From contig CAMHUJ010000078.1 in assembly GCA_946188175.1 (NCBI GenBank), positions 1 through 7,340 on the forward strand: a stretch of DNA of 7,340 bases, in the 5' to 3' direction. Below are positions 7,018 to 7,340 of the stretch, piece by piece. Position 1 is the first letter of the stretch. Each line of letters begins with the position of its first letter. The stretch is from an uncultured Ruminococcus sp. (GTDB taxonomy: Bacteria > Bacillota > Clostridia > Oscillospirales > Ruminococcaceae). The position numbers and the translations under genes are program-made. The notes beneath the pieces were generated by a model. That model saw nothing but the letters and a program-made list of their open reading frames with translations, made no database searches and was not told where the DNA came from.

Positions 7018-7052
7018 TATACTGATACGTTCCGGCGGTCTGAATTCCTTAC

Positions 7053-7073
7053 ACGCTGTAACCAATTCAGCGT
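7053..7073. repeat. Inverted repeat in the intergenic leader
   Basis: ACGCTG and CAGCGT form perfect 6-bp arms around a 9-nt centre. The position, between the plus-strand promoter and the sigma gene, fits either an mRNA hairpin in the leader or a protein-binding site. The repeat is short and chance is possible. Confidence 0.35.
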
Positions 7074-7130
7074 ATTGCACAATTTTAATCTACAGTATAT
7101 AGAGGATTCGTAGATTCTGTTTCGATTCTC

Positions 7131-7159
7131 TTGCTTTTTACAACAAGATATGCTATAAT
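7131..7159 (+). promoter_or_regulatory. Sigma-A-type promoter on the plus strand
   Basis: TTGCTT (7131-7136), a 17-nt spacer and TATAAT (7154-7159), with TG one base before the -10 (TGCTATAAT), make a strong extended -10 promoter. It points away from the sigma operon. Transcription should start near 7166 and meets an intrinsic terminator about 100 nt later. Confidence 0.65.
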
Positions 7160-7165
7160 CTGATT

Positions 7166-7265
7166 AAACATTTCAATCCTGAACCGACACCCTCTCATCC
7201 GGTGCAGGAGAAAACCCTCTCTATTTTTCATGTGGGAACCGTCCGTGCAGGGCGGTTTTCTTTTT
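7166..7265 (+). ncRNA. Candidate small RNA of about 100 nt, unknown family
   Basis: The stretch lies between a near-consensus promoter and an intrinsic terminator on the same strand and has no ribosome site or convincing reading frame. It carries ACCCTCTC twice (7189-7196 and 7214-7221), C-rich segments that could pair with GA-rich ribosome sites, and CACC/GGTG arms (7188-7191 and 7201-7204). I looked for and did not see the signatures of SRP RNA, tRNA or the common riboswitches I know. It might instead be an attenuated leader for a gene beyond the right edge. The start site is estimated from the promoter. Confidence 0.4.
7237..7265 (+). terminator. Intrinsic terminator on the plus strand
   Basis: AACCGTCC (7237-7244) pairs with GGGCGGTT (7250-7257), 8 bp with one G-U, around the loop GTGCA. 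A T-rich tail, TTTTCTTTTT, spans 7256-7265. On the minus strand the T-run lies upstream of the stem, so it should not stop the oppositely directed operon. Confidence 0.75.
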
Positions 7266-7286
7266 GTATGTAAATGATTCCTTACC

Positions 7287-7315
7287 ATTATAATACAAAT
7301 CCGCCGGAATTGCAA
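7287..7315 (-). promoter_or_regulatory. Sigma-A-type promoter, candidate driver of the sigma-serpin operon
   Basis: Reading leftward, TTGCAA (7310-7315), a 17-nt spacer and TATAAT (7287-7292) fit the housekeeping consensus well. The predicted start near 7280 gives a leader of about 310 nt before the sigma ATG and crosses the whole candidate small RNA in antisense. I saw no equally good minus-strand promoter closer to the sigma gene. Confidence 0.6.
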
Positions 7316-7340
7316 GTCACATCTTCCGTTTTGCGCAGAT

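Noticed and set aside
7007..7033. GGAAC-type -35 element of an ECF promoter before the sigma gene
   Set aside because: GGAAC is present on the minus strand (7029-7033), but no matching -10 is visible at 16-17 nt, so autoregulation is not supported by sequence alone.
7092..7125. Weak minus-strand promoter with TATACT as -10
   Set aside because: The -10 is acceptable but no -35 resembling TTGACA lies 16-18 nt upstream; the promoter at 7287-7315 is far better.
7088..7231. Short minus-strand frame (48 codons from an ATG at 7231) in the sigma leader
   Set aside because: No ribosome site precedes it, its composition is unremarkable, and the region is better explained by promoter, terminator and RNA signals.
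7166..7265. Known structured RNA such as SRP RNA, 6S RNA, TPP, SAM or c-di-GMP riboswitch
   Set aside because: None of the conserved core motifs I know for these classes is present; a covariance search would settle it.
1..7340. CRISPR array, insertion sequence, tRNA or rRNA
   Set aside because: No regularly spaced repeats, transposase-like protein, terminal inverted repeats or cloverleaf were seen on either strand.

Overview
The window looks like chromosome of a Gram-positive anaerobe of the Clostridia, most likely a Ruminococcus-type gut bacterium. The reasons are strong GGAGG-type ribosome sites, Firmicutes-style lipoboxes, a sigma/membrane-protein pair of a type common in Clostridia, and moderately GC-rich DNA by eye. 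The genus is an inference.

All recognisable genes lie on the minus strand and read from right to left as one tight cluster: an ECF-type sigma factor (6412-6966), a single-pass membrane protein that is probably its anti-sigma factor (5579-6415, sharing ATGA with the sigma stop), a two-domain Ig-like lipoprotein (4711-5562), and then four tandem serpin lipoproteins (3446-4681, 2170-3429, 1033-2151, and 1-1019, which runs off the left edge). Gaps between the last five genes are 13-29 nt, each gene has its own ribosome site, and I saw no terminator between them. The simplest reading is a single operon in which a regulatory pair drives surface-anchored proteins.

The serpins are paralogues with very different reactive-centre loops. 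The first has a canonical hinge with Tyr near P1. The second has a longer, very acidic loop. The third has a degraded hinge and an in-frame loss of about 26 residues, so it is probably not an inhibitor. The loop of the fourth lies outside the window. A plausible whole is a surface anti-protease shield switched on by envelope or protease stress, with the long acidic extracellular linker of the anti-sigma as a possible sensor. That functional model is inference.

The right end (6967-7340) has no convincing gene but is rich in signals. A near-consensus minus-strand promoter (7287-7315) may drive the operon with a leader of about 310 nt. A near-consensus plus-strand promoter (7131-7159) is followed about 100 nt later by a clear intrinsic terminator (7237-7265), which suggests a small RNA encoded antisense to that leader. 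Two abutting perfect hairpins lie just upstream of the sigma ribosome site.
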